Shown piece after piece: positions 1 through 8,332 of a DNA stretch of 64,000 nt. The DNA lies in assembly GCF_039831995.1 (NCBI RefSeq), contig NZ_JBDOIO010000003.1:1054001-1118000 (forward strand). The letters run 5' to 3'. This stretch comes from Paenibacillus pabuli. Lineage in GTDB: Bacteria; Bacillota; Bacilli; Paenibacillales; Paenibacillaceae. The translations under genes were made by a program, and so were the position numbers. Every line of letters starts with the position of its first letter. The first letter of the stretch is position 1. Below the pieces are notes generated by a model. That model did no database searches. It saw nothing but the letters and a program-made list of their open reading frames with translations, and was not told the DNA's origin.

Positions 1-108
1 CTTCAATATGGAAATATTGGCGATCGTGATATCAACTCTCTCTGCAAGCTCGGTAACCGTCATTTTCCGTTTTGCCAACATCACATCAATATTGATTATA
101 ATAGCCAT
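1..108 (-). CDS. Partial XRE/YozG-type helix-turn-helix regulator
   Basis: Only the first 36 codons are inside the window; the gene continues beyond base 1. The N-terminus reads MAIIINIDVMLAKRKMTVTE followed by LAERV and ITIANIS, the helix-turn-helix start of the small YozG-type Cro/CI regulators (about 70 aa when complete). A ribosome binding site TGAGGTGA lies directly before the ATG and overlaps the stop codon of the upstream DUF2975 gene, so the two are translationally coupled. In Firmicutes YozG-type regulators are commonly paired with DUF2975 membrane proteins; that pairing is seen here. It may bind the inverted repeat upstream of the pair (inference). Confidence 0.8.
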   Translation of the reverse strand, partial: MAIIINIDVMLAKRKMTVTELAERVDITIANISILK

Positions 109-117
109 ATTTTCACC

Positions 118-594
118 TCAAACCACTAGGTCATTTTCGGATTTAATATCAATGGCTTCCTGTAACAGTCTCTGGAGAACAGCGGAAAACACCGCAATGA
201 CTAATGAAGCAAAAATAGGAACCATTCCAACAATGATAAGCCCAGGGGCATCATCCTTATCTGCTACGAGAAAAACGAACGGGAGCATCACAACATACAG
301 GCTACAGATTACAATAGCACAATATTTTATTATTTTTAAAGATTTCACTGAGATTGAAGAAAATGCTTCGTTCTTGTCAATGTAGCTCAGAAGACGGAAC
401 GACTGGAACAGCGCAATGACAAACGGTATGACGGAGACATACATAATGCACACAATGGGGTATAGCGAGCCGGCATAAATTGGATTCACAGGATGATTGG
501 CTAACCAAGGTATGCCGAAGATGCACAAGGCAAGAATGGGAAGTCCAATAAGCAGAACAGCCATTTTTAAAAAGATTGTTGAACCTCGTTTCAC
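118..594 (-). CDS. DUF2975 family membrane protein
   Basis: Small integral membrane protein of about 158 aa with four hydrophobic segments (roughly residues 8-30, 43-63, 88-112 and 122-145), matching the size and layout of the DUF2975 family. The frame is open to a GTG at 601-603, but that codon lies inside the ribosome binding site; the GTG at 592-594, which gives MKRGSTIFLK and is preceded by GAGGTG at a normal spacing, is the better start. The stop codon overlaps the ribosome binding site of the downstream HTH gene. The molecular function of DUF2975 proteins is unknown; linkage to YozG-type regulators suggests an autoregulated membrane/regulator module. Confidence 0.75.
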   Translation of the reverse strand: MKRGSTIFLKMAVLLIGLPILALCIFGIPWLANHPVNPIYAGSLYPIVCIMYVSVIPFVIALFQSFRLLSYIDKNEAFSSISVKSLKIIKYCAIVICSLYVVMLPFVFLVADKDDAPGLIIVGMVPIFASLVIAVFSAVLQRLLQEAIDIKSENDLVV

Positions 595-649
595 AAAAAG
601 CACCTCACTTGTTTTAATTGATTTGAATTTATCATATTATTTATCGTTT

Positions 650-679
650 TACAATAAATAATTATCGATTTTTATTGTA
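650..679. promoter_or_regulatory. Inverted repeat, candidate operator of the HTH/DUF2975 pair
   Basis: Perfect 9-bp arms TACAATAAA (650-658) and TTTATTGTA (671-679) separated by 12 bp. The stretch also holds TTATCG twice (641-646 and 662-667), 21 bp apart, about two helical turns. It lies in the AT-rich intergenic region just upstream of the DUF2975 gene. Binding by the adjacent HTH protein is inferred. Confidence 0.45.
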
Positions 680-712
680 TTGTTATTGTTATTATATCAT
701 CAATTCATACTG

Positions 713-721
713 TGATATAAT
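713..721 (+). promoter_or_regulatory. Extended -10 promoter for the WYL regulator
   Basis: TGATATAAT fits the extended -10 form TGNTATAAT. No good -35 hexamer is present at the usual spacing, as expected for an extended -10 promoter. It lies about 53 bp upstream of the ATG at 774. Confidence 0.45.
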
Positions 722-773
722 AACGAACGACCAACTACAATGATAAAATCGGTGTATAAGGCGGTCCTTACTC

Positions 774-1691
774 ATGAAATTGGAACGATTAATCTCTATG
801 ATCTATAAGCTGCTGAACAACGAAGTTGTCTCTGCCTCCATGCTGGCCGAAGAGTTCCAGGTATCCTCAAGAACCATATATCGGGACATCGATGTGATCT
901 GCGCTGCCGGTTTTCCAGTTGTTTCCTATCAGGGAATGAACGGCGGTTATGGCTTGATGGACGGATACAAAATGGACAAAAGCTTGCTCGGGTCGTACGA
1001 TGTTCAGTCTCTGATTACGGTTCTACGCAGTCTCTCCACCGTATTTGAGGATGAACGTGCCCAGGGCACGATTGAACGGTTGCAAACGGTTGGGTCCGAG
1101 CAGCAGGGTCCCAGCTTGGCGGTGAACTTGGAGACTCACCGTACCGACCACCATGCGCTTCGCGAGTTACGGTCTGGGATTACAAAGCACCTCGTTGTCC
1201 GATTCGATTACATCAATACCCGGAATGAACGTACAACCCGTGAGTTGGAACCGGTGATGCTTTATTTTAAATATCGAAATTGGTATGTGTATGGTTTTTG
1301 CCGAGCACGACAGGATTACCGGGAATTCCGTCTATCTCGAATGATGAATCTATCGCTAACCCAAGACACATTTCTACCGCATAACGAGGTACCGAAAGAG
1401 ACTGTACTGCGAAACGAGGATTGGCACAATCAGATAAGTGACGTTGTCTTTCGGGTTGCCCCTGAGGCATTAGCTGAAGCATTAGATCATTTTCATCAGG
1501 CAGAGAAGCAATTTAACGAAGATGGAAGTATGACTATGCGAATTCCCGTTTATCAACCACTTCAGGCAAAATGGCTTAGGTCATTTCTGCTAAGTTTAGG
1601 AAGTGGAGTCGAAGTTATTGAACCGCCTGAACTACGAGGAATCCTGAAAGAACAGCTTCAACAAGCACTCCTGCTATACGAAGAAGTATGA
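774..1691 (+). CDS. YafY-type WYL-domain transcriptional regulator
   Basis: A 305-aa DNA-binding regulator. Residues 1-60 form a DeoR/HTH_11-type winged helix (LISMIYKLLN, then MLAEEFQVSSRTIYRDIDVI, with the typical SRTIYRDI recognition helix). Residues about 140-230 form a WYL ligand-binding domain with RNWYVYGFCRARQDYREFRL, and a C-terminal extension follows. Length is normal for the family. WYL regulators sense nucleotide or nucleic-acid ligands in the characterised cases; the ligand here is unknown. The gene leads a plus-strand series with DinB and YdeI-type genes, a common Bacillales neighbourhood, and probably controls them or itself. A strong terminator begins within its last codons. 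Confidence 0.9.
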   Translation: MKLERLISMIYKLLNNEVVSASMLAEEFQVSSRTIYRDIDVICAAGFPVVSYQGMNGGYGLMDGYKMDKSLLGSYDVQSLITVLRSLSTVFEDERAQGTIERLQTVGSEQQGPSLAVNLETHRTDHHALRELRSGITKHLVVRFDYINTRNERTTRELEPVMLYFKYRNWYVYGFCRARQDYREFRLSRMMNLSLTQDTFLPHNEVPKETVLRNEDWHNQISDVVFRVAPEALAEALDHFHQAEKQFNEDGSMTMRIPVYQPLQAKWLRSFLLSLGSGVEVIEPPELRGILKEQLQQALLLYEEV

Positions 1692-1717
1692 CACTCTGTT
1701 GTCATACTTCTTTTTTT
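1683..1717 (+). terminator. Intrinsic terminator overlapping the end of the WYL gene
   Basis: Perfect 11-bp arms GAAGTATGACA (1683-1693) and TGTCATACTTC (1700-1710) with a 6-nt loop, followed by seven T. The stop codon of the WYL gene lies inside the 5' arm. It should separate that gene from the DinB gene or attenuate readthrough. Confidence 0.85.
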
Positions 1718-1772
1718 ATAATTACTACAGATTCAAAAACAAACGATTCGACAATAAAAGGAGACGATTCAA

Positions 1773-2288
1773 ATGACAAATGTTCCAACGGAGATGTTCA
1801 ATTACCACACCTGGGCGAACCAAACTATCCTGGGCAGGATCAAGGAATTACCCTCATCGGTACTGAGTGAGGAATTGAACAGTTCGTTCCCCACGATCGC
1901 CCATGCCCTAAGCCATATCTACGCAGTTGATCAGATGTGGTATCTCATTTTATCTGGTATGGAAATGCGTGAGGCGCTGCAAGAATGCATGCCTTTGAAT
2001 GGAAAAACGCTCCCTACTGTGGAAGAGTATATAAACTCCTTCGCCGAGTTGACAGAGCGGTACCATGAATGGATACAGCGTCAAACCGATTTGGAGCAAA
2101 CCATCCAGCTTGATAACCCATACGCCGGCATCTGCGAAACAACGTTGTCCAAGATGCTGCTGCATGTGGTGAATCACGGTACCTACCACAGGGGCAATAT
2201 TTCTACAATGCTGCGTCAAATGGGACATGCATCCACCATGAATGACTATTGTCTATATTGGTATCAGGAACCCGTGAAATCCTCTTAA
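1773..2288 (+). CDS. DinB family protein
   Basis: A 171-aa four-helix-bundle protein of the DinB/YfiT superfamily. The N-terminus (MFNYHTWANQTILGRI) and the helix NHGTYHRGNIS are typical. The three likely metal-ligand histidines are H48, H135 and H139, all present. DinB-like proteins are metal-dependent, often thiol-dependent transferases or hydrolases; the substrate is unknown here. The start is set by AAAGGAGACG upstream of the ATG. It sits behind the WYL regulator and its terminator, and 23 bp ahead of the YdeI-type ORF. Confidence 0.88.
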   Translation: MTNVPTEMFNYHTWANQTILGRIKELPSSVLSEELNSSFPTIAHALSHIYAVDQMWYLILSGMEMREALQECMPLNGKTLPTVEEYINSFAELTERYHEWIQRQTDLEQTIQLDNPYAGICETTLSKMLLHVVNHGTYHRGNISTMLRQMGHASTMNDYCLYWYQEPVKSS

Positions 2289-2331
2289 ATGTACAGCTCA
2301 TCATGTTAATATGGATTGGAGCAGGCGAAGA

Positions 2332-2901
2332 ATGGAAATTCAGAATGTGCTCTCCCTAAGCTCAAGAGAAGACTTAAGATCATGGTTGCAGACCCATTGC
2401 AGGACTGAAACATCCTGCTTGGTTGTGGTGAGCATGAAGCCAAAGCCGGGAATCCTATTGTATTTGGACGTGGTGGAAGAATGTCTTTGCTTTGGTTGGA
2501 TCGATGGGATAAAGAAAAAATTGTCTGACACAGAGCTTGCACAGAGACTGTCACCCCGAAGCAAAAACAGTTCCTGGACTGAATTGAACAAAGAACGGGT
2601 CAGGCGTCTTGAAACGTTGGGATTCATGAGTGATGAAGGAAGAAAGGTGCTGCCGAACATGGAAGGGGATTCCTTTCGCATAGCTGAGGATATTGAGATC
2701 AGGCTTAGAGAGGATCAAGAAACATATAAGAATTTCATGGCTTTTCCCGCCCTCTATACAAGAGTACGCATTGATACGATACAGAGCGTTAAGAATCACC
2801 CTGCAATGTTCAATCACAGATTGGATAAATTCATTACACACACTAGAGACAACAAAATCTACGGTCAATGGAATGACGATGGGCGCCTTCTGAATTACTG
2901 A
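2332..2901 (+). CDS. YdeI/OmpD-associated family protein
   Basis: A protein of about 189 aa matching the YdeI family, with the conserved LCFGWIDGIKKKL and QRLSPRSKNSSWTELN blocks in the N-terminal half and a helical C-terminal half. The frame is open to an ATG at 2311 that lacks a ribosome binding site; the ATG at 2332 has GGAG at 2318-2321 and gives the family-like start MEIQNVLSLSSREDL. B. subtilis YdeI has been reported to contribute to peptide resistance, but the biochemical role is not established. It follows the DinB gene closely and may be co-transcribed. Confidence 0.82.
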   Translation: MEIQNVLSLSSREDLRSWLQTHCRTETSCLVVVSMKPKPGILLYLDVVEECLCFGWIDGIKKKLSDTELAQRLSPRSKNSSWTELNKERVRRLETLGFMSDEGRKVLPNMEGDSFRIAEDIEIRLREDQETYKNFMAFPALYTRVRIDTIQSVKNHPAMFNHRLDKFITHTRDNKIYGQWNDDGRLLNY

Positions 2902-2994
2902 ATGGTATAAACCTGCGTATCACACGGAAGTGATGTGGGACAGTCACCAATCTGCCTCTGGCCGATATCCTATAGGTAAAAGGAGGACTGTTTC

Positions 2995-3744
2995 ATGTCG
3001 CTTTTGTATCAACCTTCTGAACTGGAGAACGACAATGCTCCTCTGGAAGCATGGAAAAAGGATGCGTACTGTTTGTTTGCCTCCAAAATGAGTGATCGGG
3101 AAGCACGTTTCCCTTGTATTCCAGCGACTCAGGCCTTCGCCATGGGGCATCTCCGGTATGGTTTTGTTTCTGGCTTGGATTGCGAGCCCGTTGATCGTAA
3201 GCTGGCAGATATCATTTCGGAATACGGCCGGGCATCGCGTTCTTTTGGTGAATATTCATCCCTGATTGTCTTTCTTGAATTAACGGATCAGTCAAGATCG
3301 GTTTTGGAGTATGAATCGGTATTCTGGCAGCTGTTAAGCCAGGTCAGTAATCTGGATGTAAAGCCATGGCCCGAAGATATTCCGGAGAACCCGGAGAATC
3401 CCTTATGGGAGTTCTGTTATGATGATGAACGATATTTCGTCTATTGCGGGACCCCGGCTCACATTTCCAGGCAGAGTCGAAATTTTCCTTATTTCATGCT
3501 CGCAATGACGCCTCGCTGGGTACTGGACCAATGGAATGCTCACCCCAAGAAAGCTGCAGCCATTGGGCCCAAGATTCGTGAACGACTTGCAGCATACGAT
3601 GCCGTACCCGCTCATCCTGAATTAAAACAATACGGTTCGCAGGGGAATCTTGAATACAAGCAGTATTTCCTGAGAGATGATGCTACCTCCCCTTCACATT
3701 GTCCTTTTCTTCGCGCTCTTCAAGCGGAAAAGATTCAGGAATAG
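2995..3744 (+). CDS. YqcI/YcgG family protein
   Basis: A soluble 249-aa protein matching the YqcI/YcgG family: the N-terminal FPCIPATQAFAMGHLRYGF, and SRQSRNFPYFMLAMTPRWVL followed by an RERLAAYD segment near the C-terminus, are typical. The length is normal and the start is preceded by AAAGGAGG. Function is unknown; some relatives are annotated as heme- or siderophore-related, but nothing here tests that. The next gene is a LysE-type exporter, as in the B. subtilis ycgF-ycgG pair, so the two probably form a conserved functional unit. Confidence 0.85.
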   Translation: MSLLYQPSELENDNAPLEAWKKDAYCLFASKMSDREARFPCIPATQAFAMGHLRYGFVSGLDCEPVDRKLADIISEYGRASRSFGEYSSLIVFLELTDQSRSVLEYESVFWQLLSQVSNLDVKPWPEDIPENPENPLWEFCYDDERYFVYCGTPAHISRQSRNFPYFMLAMTPRWVLDQWNAHPKKAAAIGPKIRERLAAYDAVPAHPELKQYGSQGNLEYKQYFLRDDATSPSHCPFLRALQAEKIQE

Positions 3745-3848
3745 AAGTGAGTTTACCCTTCCTTGTCCTAAACGTGCTCTCCTCCGAATAAGCTGTACTC
3801 TGCAGATATTAGGAGGAGTGTCTCAGTAACCGGATTCAGGAAAGGGAA

Positions 3849-4496
3849 ATGAATATGGAAATGGAACTGTATATCAAATATGTTCTGATCGGACTAGCTA
3901 TCGCCATGCCTATTGGAGCAATCACCATAGAGATGGCCAAACAGGGCTTGAAAAATGGCTTCATTCACGGCTGGGCAGTTGGTTTGGGCGGAATGACCCT
4001 GGATACGTCTTTGATTCTCGCCATGTATTTTGGATTTGCCTCCATCCTTTCCCTCCCTTATGTTCAGATTCCTCTCTGGCTTGTTGGAGCCGGGTTTCTT
4101 GCCTATCTCGGCTATGACTCGATCCGAAATGCAGATCAGGATATCACGTCAGCCGACGCGAAGGTGAAGAAGTCCTTTTGGAAGACATACCGTAACGGCC
4201 TGCTTGTTGCCATCTCCCCGGGTAATCTGATCTTTTGGGTATCGGTCTTCGGAGCCGTACTGTCTGATTCATATCGTTCTGCCGGGAAGGAAAGTTTTGC
4301 TATTGCGGCTTGCGGGGTGCTGTGCGGCATTTTAATCCACGACCTGGGTCTGGTCACCCTGGTTTCTGTCACACGAAAAGTGATGAGCCCGCGAATGATC
4401 CATTTGGTTTCTGTTGCTGCAGGTATACTTCTGCTCGGTTTTTCGCTTTATTTTTTGTATGAGTTCGTACTTTCTCTCTGGATATATATTCAGTAA
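3849..4496 (+). CDS. LysE/RhtB family amino-acid exporter (YcgF-like)
   Basis: A 215-aa membrane protein with about six hydrophobic segments. The N-terminus LIGLAIAMPIGAITIEMAKQ carries the LysE-family signature (PxGPxxxE-like), and the central SPGNLIFWVSVFGAV matches the second conserved SPKN-like block. The family exports amino acids or related small metabolites; the substrate cannot be read from sequence. The start ATG is preceded by GGAAAGGGAA. It lies about 100 bp behind the YqcI/YcgG gene and is followed by an intrinsic terminator, so the pair probably forms one unit. Confidence 0.88.
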   Translation: MNMEMELYIKYVLIGLAIAMPIGAITIEMAKQGLKNGFIHGWAVGLGGMTLDTSLILAMYFGFASILSLPYVQIPLWLVGAGFLAYLGYDSIRNADQDITSADAKVKKSFWKTYRNGLLVAISPGNLIFWVSVFGAVLSDSYRSAGKESFAIAACGVLCGILIHDLGLVTLVSVTRKVMSPRMIHLVSVAAGILLLGFSLYFLYEFVLSLWIYIQ

Positions 4497-4551
4497 TAGC
4501 CTTGGTTGGTTGGACAACCCCGATCCATAGGAAGAATTCTAAGATAGATAA

Positions 4552-4577
4552 GGAGCCCAATTAATGGGTTCCTTTTT
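4552..4577 (+). terminator. Intrinsic terminator after the LysE gene
   Basis: GGAGCCCA (4552-4559) pairs with TGGGTTCC (4565-4572) including a G-U pair, with a short AT loop and a following T-run. Confidence 0.75.
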
Positions 4578-4815
4578 TGTTGTGGCTTCAAAAGGGTTGC
4601 TTCTTGATAGCGCTATATCACTGTTTACAGGGCAAAAAGCAAGTAATGAACACCGGCGCAACGGATGACTACTCGCTGTAAAAGCCCGCTACTCCGGGCT
4701 CTAATGAACATCTCCACAATCAAGGACTATCGACGGTAATTTTATCTCTCCACTATGATACAGCTATGGTTGTTGCATCCCCATAGGAGAATCTTGAGGA
4801 AAGGAATGAAGTCAG
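4578..4815 (+). other. Intergenic leader of the first ABC operon
   Basis: No gene is seen. A short hairpin with arms AGCCCG and CGGGCT lies at about 4683-4700 without a T-run. The promoter of the permease gene at 4816 should lie here, but no convincing -35/-10 pair could be assigned. A GAGGAAAGGAA ribosome binding site precedes the gene. Confidence 0.35.
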
Positions 4816-5769
4816 ATGCAAAGAAATACAAAAGCCACAACACTCATGTTCCCAGCCTCCAGAGCACCAACGCTGTTAGGCAGAATGGTTAGAAACCGTT
4901 GGTTGTATTTCATGCTTCTGCCCGGCCTGCTGTACTTTCTTCTATTTAAGTACTGGCCCATGTATGGAATACTCATCGCTTTCAAGGATTACCAACCATT
5001 CCTTGGCTTCTGGGATAGTCCTTTTGTAGGGCTCAAACATTTTGAGCGTTTGTTTAACGATCCTAACTTTATCGTTCTTTTCCGGAATACGCTTGTCCTT
5101 GCCATGCTCAACATTTTGTTTTTCTTCCCCCTGCCCATTGTTATTGCACTCATGTTAAATGAACTTCGCCACCACTTGTTTAAGCGAACCATTCAGACAC
5201 TGGTATATATCCCACATTTCATGTCATGGGTAGTTGTGGTGGGGATTGCTTACATCTTCTTAACTACAGAAGGCGGAATTGTAAATGATCTTCTGGTGTA
5301 CTTTGGCTGGGAGAAAATAAATTTTCTGGCAAGCAATGAGTGGTTCCGAACCATCGTTACCGCTGAGGTGATCTGGAAAGAAACCGGCTGGGGCACGATC
5401 ATTTTCCTTGCGGCCCTGTCAGGGGTCGATCCGCAGTTGTATGAAGCGGCCCGGATGGATGGAGCAAACAGACTTCGTCAGCTATGGCATATTACCCTGC
5501 CTGCCATTCGCAGCACCATCATCATTCTATTGATCCTTCGCCTGGGGAACTTCCTGGACACCGGATTCGAACAGATCTTCCTAATGCTCAACGCCATGAA
5601 TCGTGAGGTCGGAGAAGTGTTCGACACTTACGTATACTCCGTGGGGATTAGCCAAGGGCAATACAGCTTCAGCACGGCAGTTGGTTTGTTCAAGTCTTTG
5701 ATAGGTTTGGTGCTTGTGGTTGTAGCCAATCATTTGGCCAAGAGATTTGGCGAGGAAGGAATTTACTAA
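4816..5769 (+). CDS. ABC sugar importer permease, LplB type
   Basis: A 317-aa inner-membrane permease of the binding-protein-dependent transport family. It has six membrane segments and the cytoplasmic EAA loop EAARMDGANRLRQLWHITLP at about residues 213-232. The N-terminal YFMLLPGLLYFLLFKYWPMYG is typical of the LplB group. It acts with the permease and binding lipoprotein just downstream to import an oligosaccharide. No ATP-binding subunit is encoded nearby; a shared MsmX-type ATPase is the known solution for this family in Bacillus (inference here). Confidence 0.92.
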   Translation: MQRNTKATTLMFPASRAPTLLGRMVRNRWLYFMLLPGLLYFLLFKYWPMYGILIAFKDYQPFLGFWDSPFVGLKHFERLFNDPNFIVLFRNTLVLAMLNILFFFPLPIVIALMLNELRHHLFKRTIQTLVYIPHFMSWVVVVGIAYIFLTTEGGIVNDLLVYFGWEKINFLASNEWFRTIVTAEVIWKETGWGTIIFLAALSGVDPQLYEAARMDGANRLRQLWHITLPAIRSTIIILLILRLGNFLDTGFEQIFLMLNAMNREVGEVFDTYVYSVGISQGQYSFSTAVGLFKSLIGLVLVVVANHLAKRFGEEGIY

Positions 5770-5788
5770 GGAAGGAGCTCATCATGGA

Positions 5789-6670
5789 ATGCCTATTAAA
5801 CCTAGCGTGGGAAGTCGGGTTTTCGATGTACTGAACATCATGCTGTTGACTGTGTTTGCTATGCTCACGGTACTCCCCTTCGTTTACGTTATTGCCGGCT
5901 CCTTCGCCACTCAGAAGGAATTATTGCTGCGTGGGTTCATTTTATTTCCAACAGAGTTTACACTGGATGCATACAAGTACATTTTCTCGACCCCCACTCT
6001 TGTCAAAAGTTTGCTTGTTACCATCTACATTACCGTGTTCGGCACACTGATTAACATATTTTTGACCTGTTTAATGGCCTATCCCTTAGCTCGCAGGGAC
6101 ATGGACTTCCGCAAGCCGATTCTCATGCTGATCGTATTCACGATGTTGTTCAGTGGCGGCATGATTCCAACATTTCTTGTGGTCAAACAGTTAGGTATGA
6201 TCAATACGTACTGGTCCTTGCTAATACCAGGAGCCATCAGTGCTTTTAACTTGATCATTATCCGCAACTTCTTTCAGCAGCTTCCCGAGAGCCTGGAAGA
6301 GTCAGCCAAGATCGATGGATGCAATGATTTGAGCGTATTTTTTCGCATCGTGCTCCCTCTTTCCATGCCGGCAATTGCCACCTTCTCGCTGTTTTATGCT
6401 GTAGGGCATTGGAATACTTACTTTAGCGCTGTGCTCTATATTAACGATAACACCAAATGGCCAATTCAGGTGCTATTGCGGCAGTTCGTTATTTTGGCCT
6501 CTGGCGGTATTGGAGACTCCACTGCAATGGAATCCGACTATGTTTCCCCACCGGAACAATCCATTAAGATGGCTGTCATTGTTGTTTCTACTCTGCCGAT
6601 CCTGCTCGTATATCCATTTTTGCAAAAGCATTTCGCCAAGGGTGTATTACTCGGTTCTGTGAAAGGTTGA
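5789..6670 (+). CDS. ABC sugar importer permease, YtcP/LplC type
   Basis: Second permease of the importer, about 293 aa and six membrane segments, with the EAA-loop ESAKIDGCNDLSVFFRIVLP and a C-terminal LGSVKG, both typical of the YtcP group. The frame is open upstream to a TTG at 5747 inside the preceding gene, but the ATG at 5789 has AAGGAGC at 5773-5779 and is the better start. The gap to the preceding gene is 19 bp, so the genes are co-transcribed. Confidence 0.92.
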   Translation: MPIKPSVGSRVFDVLNIMLLTVFAMLTVLPFVYVIAGSFATQKELLLRGFILFPTEFTLDAYKYIFSTPTLVKSLLVTIYITVFGTLINIFLTCLMAYPLARRDMDFRKPILMLIVFTMLFSGGMIPTFLVVKQLGMINTYWSLLIPGAISAFNLIIIRNFFQQLPESLEESAKIDGCNDLSVFFRIVLPLSMPAIATFSLFYAVGHWNTYFSAVLYINDNTKWPIQVLLRQFVILASGGIGDSTAMESDYVSPPEQSIKMAVIVVSTLPILLVYPFLQKHFAKGVLLGSVKG

Positions 6671-6711
6671 CCGTAACTTAAGCAATGAATTCACGATTAG
6701 GGGGATTATAT

Positions 6712-8223
6712 ATGAAAAAACAACATCGAAAGTCATTGATTAGTACTGGAGCTCTCATCGCTTCCTTAAGCTTAATCATCACAGCTTGTGCCGGGAACAA
6801 CTCCAACGAGGCTCAAGGAACTGGTGCGGGCGGTGAGCAAGGAGCTCTTCCCTTGACCATGATGCTGCCAACGTATAGTGCCGAACAGATGAATGCGAAC
6901 AGCTCCATATTGGCTTTGCTTGAGGAGAAAACGAATACCGATCTAACCGTGTCCTGGGTCCCCTCCTCATCCTACACGGATAAATTAAGTGCTACGGTTG
7001 CCTCCGGCGAGCTGCCCAAAACTTTTGTTGCATTGGAGCCAAAAGCATCTTTTATCATCAATGCTGCCCGGTCGGGCATGTTCTGGGAATTGGGACCATA
7101 TCTCAAAAGTTATCCAAATCTGAGCAAGATGTCTGATGTTGTGTTAAGCAACTCATCCATTGACAACAAAATCTATGGCCTGTATCGCGAACGGGATATT
7201 GCCCGTTTCGGTTTGATGATCCGCCAGGACTGGCTGAACAATCTGGGACTGGAAGCTCCGAAGAATGTGGATGAACTTTATGAAGTTTTGAAAGCGTTTG
7301 CTACAGAGGATCCGGATCAAAACGGCAGACAGGATACCGTCGGTCTTGCGGTAGGTATGCAGGGGAATAATATCGCTGGATTCAAGGACATCTTAGTGTA
7401 TCTTGGAGGTCCAAATGAGTGGGAACTGAAAGACGGGCAGTTAATCCCTGCTCACATGACCAGTGCGTATATGGACACCCTGAAGTTTTACAAGAAATTG
7501 TATGATGAGAAGCTCATCAATCAGGATTTTGCGCTGGTTCAGGACGGTCGGTCTGTGATGTACAAAGGCAAAGCCGGAGTATGGATTGACAATATGCTGG
7601 ATGGCAAAAACATCGAAGAGAATATCAGGAAGGTTACACCCGATGCCAAAATTGATCTGATTAACCGGATCTCCGGCCCGAATGGAGACGCCACGCGAGC
7701 AGGCACAGGTTATTTGGGCATGTATATGATTCCGAAAACGAGTGTCAAAACCGAAGATGAATTGAAGCGAATTCTTGCCTACTTCGATAAGGTATCGGAG
7801 AAGGACATGCAAAACCTGCTGAAGTATGGCGTTGAAGGTAAACAGTACACGGTGGAAAACGGAGAATACAAGCAGAACCCGGATCCTAAATTACGGGCAG
7901 AGATGACGGATAGCAATCAGTTTATGATCTTGCAGGATCAGGTGGAAAACTTCGGTACCGAACTGGAGAAACTCAGCACCGAGTTGTTCAAAGACAACGC
8001 CACCTTTGCCATCCAGAATCCAGCCTCTCCCTACATCTCCAATACCGCCATTGAGCTGGGCAATGAATTAAACAAGATCATTCAGGATGCCACGGTCAAA
8101 TTCATTATGGGCACCGCCAGTGAAGCGGATTGGAATCAGGCAGTGGAGAAGTGGCTGCAAGGCGGCGGAAGCAATATTATTGAAGAGATTAATGCGGATT
8201 ACGCCAAGTCTGCAAAAAAGTAA
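6712..8223 (+). CDS. Extracellular sugar-binding lipoprotein of ABC importer (LplA type)
   Basis: A solute-binding protein of about 503 aa. A signal peptide with lipobox ITAC places the lipidated cysteine at residue 26; a Gly/Ala/Glu-rich linker and an SBP_bac_1-type fold follow. The frame is open to an ATG at 6685, but the ATG at 6712 has GGGGGA in front and starts at MKKQHRK, a normal signal peptide. It captures the oligosaccharide outside the cell for the two permeases encoded immediately upstream. It ends the operon, ahead of a terminator. The substrate is not readable from sequence. Confidence 0.92.
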   Translation: MKKQHRKSLISTGALIASLSLIITACAGNNSNEAQGTGAGGEQGALPLTMMLPTYSAEQMNANSSILALLEEKTNTDLTVSWVPSSSYTDKLSATVASGELPKTFVALEPKASFIINAARSGMFWELGPYLKSYPNLSKMSDVVLSNSSIDNKIYGLYRERDIARFGLMIRQDWLNNLGLEAPKNVDELYEVLKAFATEDPDQNGRQDTVGLAVGMQGNNIAGFKDILVYLGGPNEWELKDGQLIPAHMTSAYMDTLKFYKKLYDEKLINQDFALVQDGRSVMYKGKAGVWIDNMLDGKNIEENIRKVTPDAKIDLINRISGPNGDATRAGTGYLGMYMIPKTSVKTEDELKRILAYFDKVSEKDMQNLLKYGVEGKQYTVENGEYKQNPDPKLRAEMTDSNQFMILQDQVENFGTELEKLSTELFKDNATFAIQNPASPYISNTAIELGNELNKIIQDATVKFIMGTASEADWNQAVEKWLQGGGSNIIEEINADYAKSAKK

Positions 8224-8253
8224 TATCTGGTTTGATCTCCTAATTCGATTAAA

Positions 8254-8309
8254 AGCCCCTAGGACGATGATCTTGATCTCAACTCATCCTGTGATCCTAG
8301 GGGCTATTT
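8254..8309. terminator. Long hairpin terminator between convergent genes
   Basis: Perfect 11-bp arms AGCCCCTAGGA (8254-8264) and TCCTAGGGGCT (8294-8304), followed by ATTTTT on the plus strand; A-rich sequence before the 5' arm lets it act on the minus strand too. It separates the plus-strand importer operon from the minus-strand AraC-type regulator. Confidence 0.85.
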
Positions 8310-8332
8310 TTCTATGAGTTGTATGGGAACCG

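Noticed and set aside
8..385. 125-aa plus-strand open frame
   Set aside because: It lies antisense across the HTH and DUF2975 genes, has no ribosome binding site and no family-like sequence.
4683..4700. Hairpin AGCCCG/CGGGCT as a terminator or riboswitch
   Set aside because: Short stem, no T-run, no further conserved elements around it.
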